64,000 nucleotides of DNA from Cryobacterium roopkundense (GTDB lineage: Bacteria > Actinomycetota > Actinomycetes > Actinomycetales > Microbacteriaceae): NCBI RefSeq assembly GCF_014200405.1, contig NZ_JACHBQ010000001.1:4092001-4156000 (forward strand). Direction: 5' to 3'. The notes below the pieces were generated by a model. It did no database searches. It saw nothing but the letters and a program-made list of their open reading frames with translations, and was not told where the DNA came from. A program made the position numbers and the translations under genes. This document shows positions 17,880-26,083 of this stretch, in pieces; within the stretch, counting starts at the first letter, position 1, and every line of letters starts with the position of its first letter.

Positions 17880-18960
17880 CCAGCCCCTCGATACCGAGGC
17901 CTGGGGAGTCCGCGAGCACGATCGAGTTCGAGTCGTAGTGTGCGCCGCCGCGAACGGGAGTGCCACGCAGCCACAGGCCGCCGTCGAGATCGAGGCCGTT
18001 ACTGCCGGGTGCGGTATCGGCGAGACTCGAGGCGGCGGCGAGGCTGGCGGCGGCCGCGATGCCCACGGTGCTTTCGAGCATGCAGCCGATCAGAACGCCG
18101 AGCCCCGCGCCCTGTGCCTCGGCCACGAGCTTGCGCGCCTCGTGCAGCCCGCCGGTCTTGGCGAGCTTGACGTTCACCATGGAAGCGGCCTCAAGCCGAA
18201 TGAGCGTGCGCAGGTCGGCGAGCGTCCACACCGATTCGTCGGCCATTACGGGCGTCTCGACCCGGGAGGTGACGAACGCAAGCCCCGCCCAATCGGCGGC
18301 GCCCACCGGCTGCTCCACGAGCTCGAGGCCGACCCCGGCGTCTTCGAGGGCGTGGATCACGTCGACGGCCCGTTCGGGCGAGAATGCCTGGTTGGCGTCG
18401 ACTCGCAGCACCACGTGGGGGCCGACCGCATCGCGCACGGCCCGGAGGCGCGCGACCTGGTCGCCGTCTGCGCCGAGTTTGATCTTGATGCACCGGAACC
18501 CCTCGGCAATGTGGGTGCGGGCCGCGGCCGCGAGGGCGGCGGGGTCGCCCACTGAGAGGGTCATGTCGGTCGTGATCGCGGGTACGTCGCCCCCGAGCAC
18601 GCGATAGAGCGGAAGCCCCGCCTGCTGTGCCGTGAGGTCGTGCAGGGCACAATCCACCGCCATGCGCGCGGTCGCAGGGGCGGGGCTGTGGCCGAGCTCC
18701 TCCGCCAGCGCGAACCAGTCGTCGAGGTTTCTGCCGAGCACGAGGCCACGCAGGCTGCCGTCGATGGCGGCGGTCACGTCATCCGTCGTCGACTTCGTCA
18801 CCCTGCTGATCGGAGCCTCACCCCAGCCGTGGCGCCCGTCGGAATCCGTGAGCTGCACGAGAACCGTCTCGAGCTCCGTGGCGCTGCGCACGGCGGTCGT
18901 GAACGGGCGCAGCAGCGGCACGCGCACCCTGTGCACCTCGAGCCGCGTGATGAGGGTCAT
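17866..18960 (-). CDS. Dipeptide epimerase (enolase superfamily), likely L-Ala-D/L-Glu epimerase type
   Basis: A 364-residue enolase-superfamily protein with the layout of dipeptide epimerases. The acid/base lysine pair is in CIKIKLGADGD (Lys-x-Lys) near residue 160 and the opposite lysine in NVKLAKTGGLHEA near 262. Metal ligands are Asp in LRVDANQAF, Glu in ELVEQPV and Asp in VMADESVW. Epimerases of this group convert L-Ala-D-Glu from cell-wall turnover into L-Ala-L-Glu for degradation. The neighbouring LD-carboxypeptidase and peptide importer agree with that. The start at 18960 lies one base after the GNAT gene stop on the same strand, so they are cotranscribed; the longer open frame is a shadow. 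Other dipeptide specificities are possible. Confidence 0.88.
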   Translation of the reverse strand: MTLITRLEVHRVRVPLLRPFTTAVRSATELETVLVQLTDSDGRHGWGEAPISRVTKSTTDDVTAAIDGSLRGLVLGRNLDDWFALAEELGHSPAPATARMAVDCALHDLTAQQAGLPLYRVLGGDVPAITTDMTLSVGDPAALAAAARTHIAEGFRCIKIKLGADGDQVARLRAVRDAVGPHVVLRVDANQAFSPERAVDVIHALEDAGVGLELVEQPVGAADWAGLAFVTSRVETPVMADESVWTLADLRTLIRLEAASMVNVKLAKTGGLHEARKLVAEAQGAGLGVLIGCMLESTVGIAAAASLAAASSLADTAPGSNGLDLDGGLWLRGTPVRGGAHYDSNSIVLADSPGLGIEGLAAPL

Positions 18961-18961
18961 G

Positions 18962-19537
18962 CTATTCGGGAGCCCACTCGCTACGCAGAATGGCGTAGAC
19001 GCACAGGCCGCTCCACTCGCCCTTGAAGAATTCGCTCTCCACGAAGGTGGCTTCGAGGCGCATGCCCAGACGCAGGCACAGGGCAACGGATGCCTCGTTG
19101 CGCGGGTCGACCTCGGCGAAGACCCGGTGGGCGCCGACCTCGTCGAAGGCGAAGGCCAGAGTGGCCCTCGCGGCCTCGGTGGCGAAGCCCCTGCCGTGAA
19201 AGTCGGGGTGGAACACCCAGCCGATGGCGACCTGCCGGTGCTCGACGCTCTTGAGGAACACGCTCATGTCGCCGATCACCCGGCCGGCGACGCCCCCACC
19301 GCCGGGCAGTTCCGCGGCGAGGATGAGCAGGTCGTCGTCGTTCTGTATGTGCGTGAAGCCGGCCCGTTTCAGGGTGTGCTCGCGGGACTCGGCGCGGTCG
19401 CGCACCGGCCACGGCAGATACCGCACGATCTCGGGGAGGGACTGGTATTCGTACACGTCCGCGGCATCCGCTTCGGTGAGCGGTCGCAGCAGCAGGCGCT
19501 CGGTGTGGATCGGGAGTGCCACGATCGGAAGAGTCAC
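18962..19537 (-). CDS. GNAT family N-acetyltransferase (RimJ/RimL-like)
   Basis: A 191-residue acetyltransferase of the GNAT superfamily, RimJ/RimL subgroup. It begins with the subgroup pattern IHTERLLLRPLTEADAADVY (residues 11-30). Acetyl-CoA-binding text is IGWVFHPDFHGRGFATEAAR near residue 125, with the Q/R-x-x-G-x-G/A loop as HGRGFA. RVFAEVDPRNEASVALCLRL follows. The substrate may be a protein N-terminus, an amino acid or a small amine; nothing in the sequence decides. The start is a GTG at 19537. It is the first gene of a two-gene unit with the dipeptide epimerase. Confidence 0.85.
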   Translation of the reverse strand: MTLPIVALPIHTERLLLRPLTEADAADVYEYQSLPEIVRYLPWPVRDRAESREHTLKRAGFTHIQNDDDLLILAAELPGGGGVAGRVIGDMSVFLKSVEHRQVAIGWVFHPDFHGRGFATEAARATLAFAFDEVGAHRVFAEVDPRNEASVALCLRLGMRLEATFVESEFFKGEWSGLCVYAILRSEWAPE

Positions 19538-19574
19538 GACGTCACCCGAGCGTCGCTCCGCTGTCGCGGCTTGC

Positions 19575-19613
19575 GCCCGCTACAGCGGCAGCGGCCCGCC
19601 ATACCGGCGCGGG
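19575..19613. repeat. GC-palindrome repeat, copy 2
   Basis: GCCCGCTACAGCGGCAGCGG followed by CCCGCCATACCGGCGCGGG. It lies in the 177-base spacer upstream of the GNAT gene and downstream of hemA and shares its core with four other copies in this window. Confidence 0.55.
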
Positions 19614-19644
19614 TTTCCTGTGCACCGCGCCGCTCGCGCGGTTT

Positions 19645-19684
19645 GCGCCCGCTATAGCGGCAGCGCGCGGCCGCAGCAGCGCGG
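19645..19684. repeat. GC-palindrome repeat, copy 3
   Basis: GCGCCCGCTATAGCGGCAGC followed by GCGCGGCCGCAGCAGCGCGG. Second copy in the same spacer, about 30 bases downstream of copy 2 and just past the hemA stop, where a terminator for the leftward hemA transcript would be expected. Confidence 0.55.
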
Positions 19685-19713
19685 CCAGCCCGAGCGGATG
19701 TCGTCACGAGGGG

Positions 19714-21087
19714 TCAGGACGCGGCGGGAGCGGCCGTGGGGGCGGCATCCGTTGCCGAGGCGGCGGCGGGAAGCTCGACCTGAACGCCGAAGAGGGCGTC
19801 GAGCCCGGTGAGGTAGGACTCCTGCTCTCCGGCGCGGGCGAGTTCGCGGGCGCGCACCATGGGAGTGTGCAGGAGCACACCCGTGAGATGGCGCAGCGCC
19901 TGTTCGGTCTGCTCACTCGAGTCGCCGCGGCTACGCGCCCTGGCAATCTCGGCGTCGCGCAGCTCGAAGATGTAGGTGCGCAGCGCCACGACGGCGGGGG
20001 CCAGGCTCTGCTCCTCGGCGACTGCGGAGAACTTGCGGGCGGCGCGGCCCACGAGCTCGCGGGCCTCGTCGGTGGCGTTGAGCTCTTCGAGGGGAGCGTG
20101 GATGCTGATGGTTTCGAGGTCGAGCAGCTCGACTCCGGTAACGTCGACGACGTTGGGTGCCACGTTGCGCGGCAGGCCCAGGTCGATGATGAGCTGCGGC
20201 GGCGCCTCGGGGGCGGCATCGGCGGGGCAGAGGCTCACGGTGTCGGAGGCGGTCGCGATGCTGCGGGCGTTTACGCCCACCTCGACGCGGCCCTGGAGGA
20301 TGAGGTCGGCGTCGATCACGTGGTCTTCGGCGAGGGTGCAGGTGACCACAACATCCGCGCGGGCCACCTCGCCAGCGAAGTCGTCGACGCCGACGGCCTC
20401 GATGCCGTGCGACGACGCGAACTTCAGGGCGCGGCCGGACGGGGAGTAGACGCGCACGTTTTCGGCGCCGCGGTCGCGGAGCGCGGCGAGGGAGGCGCCG
20501 GCGTAACGGCCGGTGCCCACGAGCAGCACCCGGGCCTCTGCCCAGTCGCTGACGCGGCTTTCGGCGAGTTCGAGGGCGAGGCGCACCAGTGAGCGGCCGG
20601 CCGAACCGATGCCGGTACGGTTCTTCACACCGCGGGAGGTCTGGGAGGCGCGCTGGAACAGTCTCTCGAGCTCGGGGCTCGTGGTGCCGGCGGCGCGGGC
20701 CTGCTCGAGGGCGCGGCGCACCTGGCCGGCGATCTCACCCTCGCCCACGACAACGGATTCGAGGCCGCTCGTCACGGCGAAGAGGTGCTCGGCCACGCCG
20801 TTGCCGTGCAGCAGGGTGAGGGTGTCGCGCAGCATGTCTTCCGACACGCCGGTGTTCGCGCTCACGGCTTCGATCGCCGCGTACACGGCGGGAAGCGGCG
20901 AGACCCCGTATGGCTCGTCGAGGTCGAGGTACGCCTCGAAGCGGTTGCAGGTGGCCACGATCACGGCGCCGGTGAGCGCGTCGTGCTTGGCGACCATGTG
21001 ACTGGCCGTTTCGCCGCCGCCCACAGAAAGCATCTCCAGCACGTCGAAGCTGGAGTTCTTGTGGCTTGCGGACAGCAAAATTAGCAC
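19714..21087 (-). CDS. hemA: Glutamyl-tRNA reductase
   Basis: A 457-residue cytoplasmic enzyme that reduces glutamyl-tRNA(Glu) with NADPH to glutamate-1-semialdehyde, the committed step of the C5 heme pathway; HemL, encoded in this window, takes the product. The nucleophilic cysteine is Cys47 in [12 protein letters not shown]. The [20 protein letters not shown] block follows, then the NADPH domain ([20 protein letters not shown] near residue 188) and a C-terminal dimerisation helix region. The start GTG at 21087 is six bases downstream of TAGAAT, so the transcript is probably leaderless. It is divergent from hemE. Confidence 0.95.
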   Translation of the reverse strand: MLILLSASHKNSSFDVLEMLSVGGGETASHMVAKHDALTGAVIVATCNRFEAYLDLDEPYGVSPLPAVYAAIEAVSANTGVSEDMLRDTLTLLHGNGVAEHLFAVTSGLESVVVGEGEIAGQVRRALEQARAAGTTSPELERLFQRASQTSRGVKNRTGIGSAGRSLVRLALELAESRVSDWAEARVLLVGTGRYAGASLAALRDRGAENVRVYSPSGRALKFASSHGIEAVGVDDFAGEVARADVVVTCTLAEDHVIDADLILQGRVEVGVNARSIATASDTVSLCPADAAPEAPPQLIIDLGLPRNVAPNVVDVTGVELLDLETISIHAPLEELNATDEARELVGRAARKFSAVAEEQSLAPAVVALRTYIFELRDAEIARARSRGDSSEQTEQALRHLTGVLLHTPMVRARELARAGEQESYLTGLDALFGVQVELPAAASATDAAPTAAPAAS

Positions 21088-21093
21088 GATTGA

Positions 21094-21099
21094 ATTCTA
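21094..21099 (-). promoter_or_regulatory. -10 hexamer of a leaderless hemA promoter
   Basis: TAGAAT on the minus strand followed by TCAATC and the GTG start at 21087. A weak -35-like TCGAAG sits 17 bases further upstream. No ribosome binding site precedes the GTG. Confidence 0.6.
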
Positions 21100-21159
21100 G
21101 AGCGTGTGGCTGGGAGCTTCGACTCGCCGGTTTCAGGGATATTTGAGAGAATGTACCCG

Positions 21160-22269
21160 ATGATCCTCGACGCGCAGCACCCTCTGTCCTCCGGCGTGAC
21201 TGCCGGCTCCCGCCTGATTCGGGCCTACCAGGGAACCCGCCCCGACGTGACGCCCGTGTGGTTCATGCGTCAGGCCGGCCGTTCGCTACCCGAGTACCGC
21301 GATCTGCGGGTGGGAACTCGCATGCTCGACGTGTGCCTCGACCCCGAACTCGCGAGCGAGATCACCCTGCAGCCGGTGCGTCGCCACGGAGTGGACGCGG
21401 GCATCTTCTTCAGCGATATCGTGGTGCCGCTCAAGCTCGTCGGCGTCGACGTGGAGATTGTTCCCGGTAAGGGCCCGGTGCTCGGTAAAGCCGTGCGCAC
21501 GCCAGCAGATGTCGCCGAGCTCGTGGCCCTCGACCCTGCCGTTCTCGACGAGGCCCTCGAACCCATCCGCCGGGCCGTTGGACTCGCCGTCTCACAGCTC
21601 GGCTCGACGCCGCTGATCGGCTTCGCCGGCGCCCCGTTCACGCTCGCCGCGTACCTCGTGGAGGGTGGCCCGTCGAAAGACCACATCCACGCCCGCACGC
21701 TCATGCACTCCGCGCCCGAGGCGTGGGAGCAGCTGATGAACTGGACCGCCGACGTGACGGGGCGCTTCCTGCGCGCCCAGGTCGTGGCCGGCGCGAGCGC
21801 CGCCCAGCTGTTCGACTCCTGGGCCGGGGCGCTCTCGCTCGCCGACTATGCGGCATCCGTTGCCCCCGCGTCCACGAAGGCGATCGCCCACGTGCGTGAC
21901 CTCGGCTACACCGAGGCCGACGGCACCGAACGTAATGTGCCGATCGTGCACTTCGGGGTGGGGACCGGCGAACTGCTCAAGGAAATGCACAACATCGGCG
22001 CCGACGTGGTGGGCGTGGACTACCGCGTTCCCCTCGACGAGGCCAACCGGCGCCTCGGCGGGCGCGTACCGGTGCAGGGCAACGTCGACCCGGCGCTGCT
22101 CTCGGCACCCTGGCCCGTGCTCGAGGCCCACGTGCGCGATGTTCTCGAACGCGGCCGCACGGCGCCGGCCCACGTGCTCAACCTCGGCCACGGCGTGCCG
22201 CCGGAGACCGACCCCGACGTGCTCACCCGCCTCGTGTCGCTCGTGCACGACGTGAGCGCCGAGAACTAA
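21160..22269 (+). CDS. hemE: Uroporphyrinogen decarboxylase
   Basis: A 369-residue cytoplasmic TIM-barrel enzyme that decarboxylates the four acetate side chains of uroporphyrinogen III to give coproporphyrinogen III. The substrate-binding motif WFMRQAGRSLPEYR is near residue 30, the second family motif GFAGAPFTLAAYLVEGG is near residue 153, and QGNVDPALL near 305. ATG 21160 is chosen because GAGAGA ends nine bases upstream; another ATG at 21151 is nearly on top of that site and a GTG at 21106 is also open. It heads a rightward run followed 167 bases later by hemY, which encodes the next enzyme. Confidence 0.94.
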   Translation: MILDAQHPLSSGVTAGSRLIRAYQGTRPDVTPVWFMRQAGRSLPEYRDLRVGTRMLDVCLDPELASEITLQPVRRHGVDAGIFFSDIVVPLKLVGVDVEIVPGKGPVLGKAVRTPADVAELVALDPAVLDEALEPIRRAVGLAVSQLGSTPLIGFAGAPFTLAAYLVEGGPSKDHIHARTLMHSAPEAWEQLMNWTADVTGRFLRAQVVAGASAAQLFDSWAGALSLADYAASVAPASTKAIAHVRDLGYTEADGTERNVPIVHFGVGTGELLKEMHNIGADVVGVDYRVPLDEANRRLGGRVPVQGNVDPALLSAPWPVLEAHVRDVLERGRTAPAHVLNLGHGVPPETDPDVLTRLVSLVHDVSAEN

Positions 22270-22299
22270 CCCCTCCCGGGAATTTGCCGAGACTTCCAG

Positions 22300-22382
22300 T
22301 GGCCGATTCAGGAGAAGTTCGGGATTATCGGCGATATCCGCCCGAGGCGCAGGCTTTCGCGGCGGATTTCCTGAATTGGCCA
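22300..22382. repeat. 14-bp imperfect inverted repeat between hemE and hemY
   Basis: TGGCCGATTCAGGA at 22300-22313 and TCCTGAATTGGCCA at 22369-22382 pair at 13 of 14 positions across a 55-base spacer. The arrangement resembles the long-spacer inverted repeat at 6840-6931. It could fold in RNA between hemE and hemY and reduce read-through, or be a small mobile palindrome. Confidence 0.5.
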
Positions 22383-22436
22383 CGGGCAGGGCGCTGCTGA
22401 GGCCGGGGTGCGCCCCGTGATCGAAAGGATTCTCAT

Positions 22437-23921
22437 ATGACCGACGTCATCGTGATCGGCGGGGGCGTGGCGGGCCTCGTGGCCGCACGCGCCTGCGCCC
22501 GGCTGGGCCTCAGCGTGAGCATCATCGAGGCAACGGATGCCGTGGGCGGGCCGGTCGCCGGCCACGACCTCGCCGGCCTGCACCTCGACAGCGGCACGGA
22601 GAGCTTCGCCGTACGCGGCGGAACCGTGGCCGCCTTCATCGAGGAACTCGGCCTCACCGACGAGATCGTCGCCCCCAACCCGGCCGGTGCCTGGCTGCAC
22701 CTGCCCGCTCTCGGCGGCAAGCCCGGCTCGGTGAGCGTTCCGCTGCCGAAGGCCGGCGTGCTCGGGATTCCCGGCTCGCCGCTCGCGGACGACGTTCGTC
22801 GCGTCGTGGGCTGGAGTGGCTCCCTGCGCGCCTATGTCGACCGGTTGATGCCTGTGCTCACGATCGGCCGGGAGCACAGCCTGGGCGACCTTGTGGCCAA
22901 GCGGATGGGTCGCCGCGTGCTCGAACGACTCGTGGAACCGGTGGCCTCCGGCGTGTATACGACCTCGTCCCGCGACCTCGAGATCGACGTGGTCGCCCCC
23001 GGGCTCAACCGCGCGCTTACGACGGCGGGCTCCCTCTCGGGCGCCGTCTCCGCCCTGCGCGATGCCGCCCCGGCCGGCTCGGCCATCGGTGGGCTGCGCG
23101 GCGGCATGTCGAGGCTTCCCGCCGCGCTCGTGGCCGACCTGACGCACTTCGGCGCCACGATCGAAACCGGGCGCATGGCGACCGCGCTCCTGCGTACGGG
23201 CGCCACCGAAGAGCCGCGCTGGGTCGTCACCCTCGCCGAACCGGCGGACACGCCCGAGGACGGCGCCGAGGCATCCGCTTCGGCCGGTGACACGTCACGC
23301 GAGGCGCGCTTCGTGATAGTGGCGACACAGGGTGCCCAGGCCCTGCGCCTGCTCGCACCCCTTGGCGAGGCGCACGACGCGTTGAGCGAGCTTGAGTGGC
23401 CGGGCCCGACCGCTGTCACCCTCGTCACCCTCGTGCTCGACGCGCCAGCCCTGAATGCGCACCCGCGTGGCACCGGCGCGCTCGTGGGCGTCGACACCCC
23501 CGGCGTGACGGCAAAGGCCCTCACCCACGTCACCGCAAAGTGGTCGTGGGTGGCCGCTGCGGCGGGTGCCGACCGACACGTCGTGCGGCTCTCCTACGGT
23601 CGCGCGGGCGAACCGAGCCCCACCGAGCGGCTGGGCGACGATGAACTGCAGGCGCTGGCACTCCGCGACGCGAGCGCCATTCTGGGCCTCGAGCTGAACG
23701 AGCGGATGCTGCGCGGGTTCGCTCGAACGGAGTGGCGCGACGCACTTTCCCCGGCCACACTCGGCGCACCCGAACGCGTCGCGAAGGTGCGCGAGGTGCT
23801 CGCCGACACTCCCGGGATCGATGTGACGGGGGCCTGGCTGGCGGGCACAGGGCTGGCCTCCGTCATTCCGGACGCCCTCGCCGCTGCAGGCCGGATCCGG
23901 CAGGCTTCGCTCGGCCTCTGA
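22437..23921 (+). CDS. hemY: Coproporphyrinogen III oxidase, HemY/CgoX type
   Basis: A 494-residue FAD enzyme of the protoporphyrinogen oxidase family. In Actinobacteria and Firmicutes this type oxidises coproporphyrinogen III to coproporphyrin III, feeding the coproporphyrin-dependent heme branch; presence of hemQ in this window supports that use. The FAD-binding N-terminus is VIVIGGGVAGLVAARACARL, and GGMSRLPAALV near residue 222 is also typical. The C-terminal FAD segment is GAWLAGTGLASVIPDALAAG-like text (near 465-485). ATG 22437 has an AAAGGA ribosome site seven bases upstream. It is likely membrane-associated. It is followed by small membrane-protein genes. Confidence 0.9.
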   Translation: MTDVIVIGGGVAGLVAARACARLGLSVSIIEATDAVGGPVAGHDLAGLHLDSGTESFAVRGGTVAAFIEELGLTDEIVAPNPAGAWLHLPALGGKPGSVSVPLPKAGVLGIPGSPLADDVRRVVGWSGSLRAYVDRLMPVLTIGREHSLGDLVAKRMGRRVLERLVEPVASGVYTTSSRDLEIDVVAPGLNRALTTAGSLSGAVSALRDAAPAGSAIGGLRGGMSRLPAALVADLTHFGATIETGRMATALLRTGATEEPRWVVTLAEPADTPEDGAEASASAGDTSREARFVIVATQGAQALRLLAPLGEAHDALSELEWPGPTAVTLVTLVLDAPALNAHPRGTGALVGVDTPGVTAKALTHVTAKWSWVAAAAGADRHVVRLSYGRAGEPSPTERLGDDELQALALRDASAILGLELNERMLRGFARTEWRDALSPATLGAPERVAKVREVLADTPGIDVTGAWLAGTGLASVIPDALAAAGRIRQASLGL

Positions 23922-24030
23922 CCGGCCGCCAAGCACGGTTGTGCGACGATTCGGCCTGATCCGCCGTGCATTCACAGCCGCAACCGGGTTACTCTATGGG
24001 TTACCTGAACCTCGAAGAATTGGAGTCTCA

Positions 24031-24408
24031 ATGCGCGGAAAGCTTCTGTTCATCACGGGTGGACTCGTCGGTTATGTGCTCGGCGCGCGTGCCGGCCGCA
24101 AACGTTACGACCAGATCGCCTCCGCTGCGAATGACCTCTGGAACGCTCCTCCCGTGCAACGGCGGGTGAACGAGGCACGCGACTTCGGTCTCGAGCTCGT
24201 GGGCGACATTCCGGGCGTGCTTCTCGATGCCGGCAAGAAGATTTTCTCCTCCGTTTCGAGCAAGGCGACGCAGGGCAAAACGTCCAGTACGGCGAAGACC
24301 GGAGACAAGCCCACGGCAGCTCGCACGGCGGCGACCAAGGCTGCCACGACCAAGGCTGCCACGACCAAGGCTGCCGCCGCCAAGTCTGAATCCACCAGCT
24401 CGGACTGA
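24031..24408 (+). CDS. YtxH-like membrane-linked protein with Lys/Ala-rich tail
   Basis: A 125-residue protein beginning MRGKLLFITGGLVGYVLGAR, one membrane segment whose GGLVGYVLGARAGR pattern resembles YtxH-type small membrane proteins. The C-terminal 45 residues are rich in Thr, Lys and Ala and include three tandem 15-base DNA units (24334 onward) encoding KAATT repeats; this basic tail resembles histone H1-like sequences. ATG 24031 has GGAG six bases upstream, and an earlier in-frame GTG at 23941 is not supported. It is the first of three small membrane-protein genes between hemY and hemQ. Function unknown. Confidence 0.75.
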   Translation: MRGKLLFITGGLVGYVLGARAGRKRYDQIASAANDLWNAPPVQRRVNEARDFGLELVGDIPGVLLDAGKKIFSSVSSKATQGKTSSTAKTGDKPTAARTAATKAATTKAATTKAAAAKSESTSSD

Positions 24409-24548
24409 CGGGCTTCAGCCCGGAGCGTGGCTAACCACGAGAGCGTGTGTAACATCTGTGTCAGCCGGGTCACCTCAGAAACCGTGTCACTGCATTCACC
24501 ACAACGCCGTTCAAAGACTGCGTCCAATAGCGCTGGGAAGGGTCACTC

Positions 24549-24965
24549 GTGACTACTAGTGGATTCAACCCGAAGAGCAAGCGCTCACTGATCGCGCTGC
24601 TCTCGGAACTTCCGGGTCAGATCAGCGATCTGGTGCGCGCCGAGCTGGAGGCCTTTAAGGCTGAATTCGCGAGCAAGGCGAAGAATTTCGGCGTGGGCGC
24701 CGCGCTCTTCATCCTGGCGGCCGCGATCGGCTTCTTCGCCCTGGGCGTTCTCGTGGCGTTGCTCATCATCGTGTTCGCGCTGTTTCTGCCTCTGTGGCTC
24801 GCCACTCTCATCGTGCTCGTACTGCTGCTGGCGATGGCCGCGATTCTCGTGCTGATCGGGGTCAACCGGGTCAAGGCGGCTACCGCCCCCGACCCGGAAG
24901 GCGTGCACGCGAGTCTCCGTAACGACGTCGACGCATTCAAAGGGGTAGGCCGCTATGAAAACTGA
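24549..24965 (+). CDS. Phage holin family protein (superfamily III type membrane protein)
   Basis: A 138-residue protein matching the Pfam group often labelled phage holin superfamily III. The N-terminal amphipathic part (LIALLSELPGQISDLVRAEL) is followed by two strong membrane helices, about residues 50-75 (GAALFILAAAIGFFALGVLV) and 80-105. In Actinobacteria these are chromosomal proteins in a conserved small-gene neighbourhood, not signs of a prophage. The GTG at 24549 follows a GAAGGG ribosome site. The stop overlaps the next gene start by eleven bases, so it is coupled to the DUF3618 gene. Function unknown; a role in membrane or cell-envelope organisation is a guess. Confidence 0.85.
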   Translation: MTTSGFNPKSKRSLIALLSELPGQISDLVRAELEAFKAEFASKAKNFGVGAALFILAAAIGFFALGVLVALLIIVFALFLPLWLATLIVLVLLLAMAAILVLIGVNRVKAATAPDPEGVHASLRNDVDAFKGVGRYEN

Positions 24966-25251
24966 CAAGACCCACGACGAATCCGCGGCCAACGAGCCGC
25001 ACGGCAAGGCCGAGCTGCGGGCCGAGGCGATGCACGCCCGTGCCCAACTCGCGAGCACCCTTGATGCCATTGAGTACAAGCTCAATGTTCCGAAACAGCT
25101 GAGAATAACCAAGCGGCGCATCCGCCTGGCCATGATCCGTCTCGGCGACGACAACCCGGCGGCTCTCGCCGGGATCGCCCTGACTGCGGCAGTGTCGGTG
25201 GGTACCGTCGTCTGGCTGGGCGCGCGGGCCGTGCTGACGACGCGCCGCTAG
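24955..25251 (+). CDS. DUF3618 domain protein
   Basis: A 98-residue small protein with the DUF3618 pattern: a soluble N-terminal part (AELRAEAMHARAQLASTLDA, residues 20-39) that resembles a short helical, ladder-like region, and one C-terminal membrane helix (GIALTAAVSVGTVVWLGARA, about 75-94). It overlaps the preceding holin-type gene and is followed by hemQ 79 bases later. The three small membrane-protein genes (YtxH-like, holin-type, DUF3618) recur together in Actinobacteria according to my general knowledge, but no function has been assigned. Confidence 0.82.
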   Translation: MKTDKTHDESAANEPHGKAELRAEAMHARAQLASTLDAIEYKLNVPKQLRITKRRIRLAMIRLGDDNPAALAGIALTAAVSVGTVVWLGARAVLTTRR

Positions 25252-25330
25252 GCATCCGTCGCCCGGTCTGGGGCAGGCGGCGACCGCGGTGCATTTTGCT
25301 GCGGGACCCTTTTGAGAGCAGACTAGGGTT

Positions 25331-26083
25331 ATGACTCACCCGGCTGCCGGAGAGGCAGTAGACCCTACCAAGACCGCACCTTCCACCAATGCCGAGGTCC
25401 CCGAAGCCTCGCCACAGGGATACACCCTTTTCACCGTTTCGCGAAGAGACCCGCACAACCCCGACGACCTCGACGGTCGTGATGTTCCGAAGGCCGTGAA
25501 CGAGCTCGACGACATCATCGCACTCGTTGAAGCCGAGGGCGTGACCGTGCGCGGCTTCTACGACGTATCCGGCCTCAAGGCCGACGCCGACGTGATGATT
25601 TGGACCCATGCGGAGAACGCGGAGACCCTGCAGTGGGCCAACCGCGAGCTGCGCCGCAGCCGGCTGCTCAAGAGCCTGCTGCCCACCTGGAACGCAATGG
25701 GCGTGCACCGCGACGCCGAATTCAATAAAAGCCACGTGCCCGGCTTTCTGCGCGGCGAGGCGCCTCGCGCCTGGCTCACGGTCTACCCCTTCGTGCGCAG
25801 TTTTGAATGGTACCTGCTTCCCGACGCCGAACGCAGCAGCATGCTCGCCGACCACGGCCGTAAGGGTGCCGCCTACCGCGGAGCTCTCGCCAACACGGTC
25901 TCCGCCTTCGCCCTCGGCGACTACGAGTGGCTGCTGCCAATCGAGAGCGACGAACTCACCGAGCTTGTCGACCTGATGCGCGGCCTTCGCGACACCGAAG
26001 CGCGACGCCACGTGCGCGAGGAGATCCCGTTCTTCACCGGGCGCCGCATCTCCACCGCCGAACTGGTCGAGGTGCTGCAGTAA
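25331..26083 (+). CDS. hemQ: Hydrogen peroxide-dependent heme synthase (coproheme decarboxylase)
   Basis: A 250-residue cytoplasmic member of the chlorite-dismutase fold family that decarboxylates coproheme to heme b with hydrogen peroxide, the last step of the coproporphyrin-dependent branch. The N-terminal half contains YTLFTVSRRDP and the C-terminal half the conserved WYLLPDAERSSMLADHGRKG, with the His of ADHGRKG as probable axial heme ligand, and SAFALGDYEW. ATG 25331 has no obvious ribosome site; CAGACT ends six bases before it, so a leaderless start is possible but the hexamer is weak. Stop and the hemH start overlap by one base (TAATG), and hemC and hemD follow in the same overlapping series. 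Confidence 0.93.
   Translation: MTHPAAGEAVDPTKTAPSTNAEVPEASPQGYTLFTVSRRDPHNPDDLDGRDVPKAVNELDDIIALVEAEGVTVRGFYDVSGLKADADVMIWTHAENAETLQWANRELRRSRLLKSLLPTWNAMGVHRDAEFNKSHVPGFLRGEAPRAWLTVYPFVRSFEWYLLPDAERSSMLADHGRKGAAYRGALANTVSAFALGDYEWLLPIESDELTELVDLMRGLRDTEARRHVREEIPFFTGRRISTAELVEVLQ

Noticed and set aside
24549..24965. Holin-type gene as evidence of a prophage
   Set aside because: No other phage gene is nearby, and the neighbours are heme and DUF3618 genes; the family name is historical.
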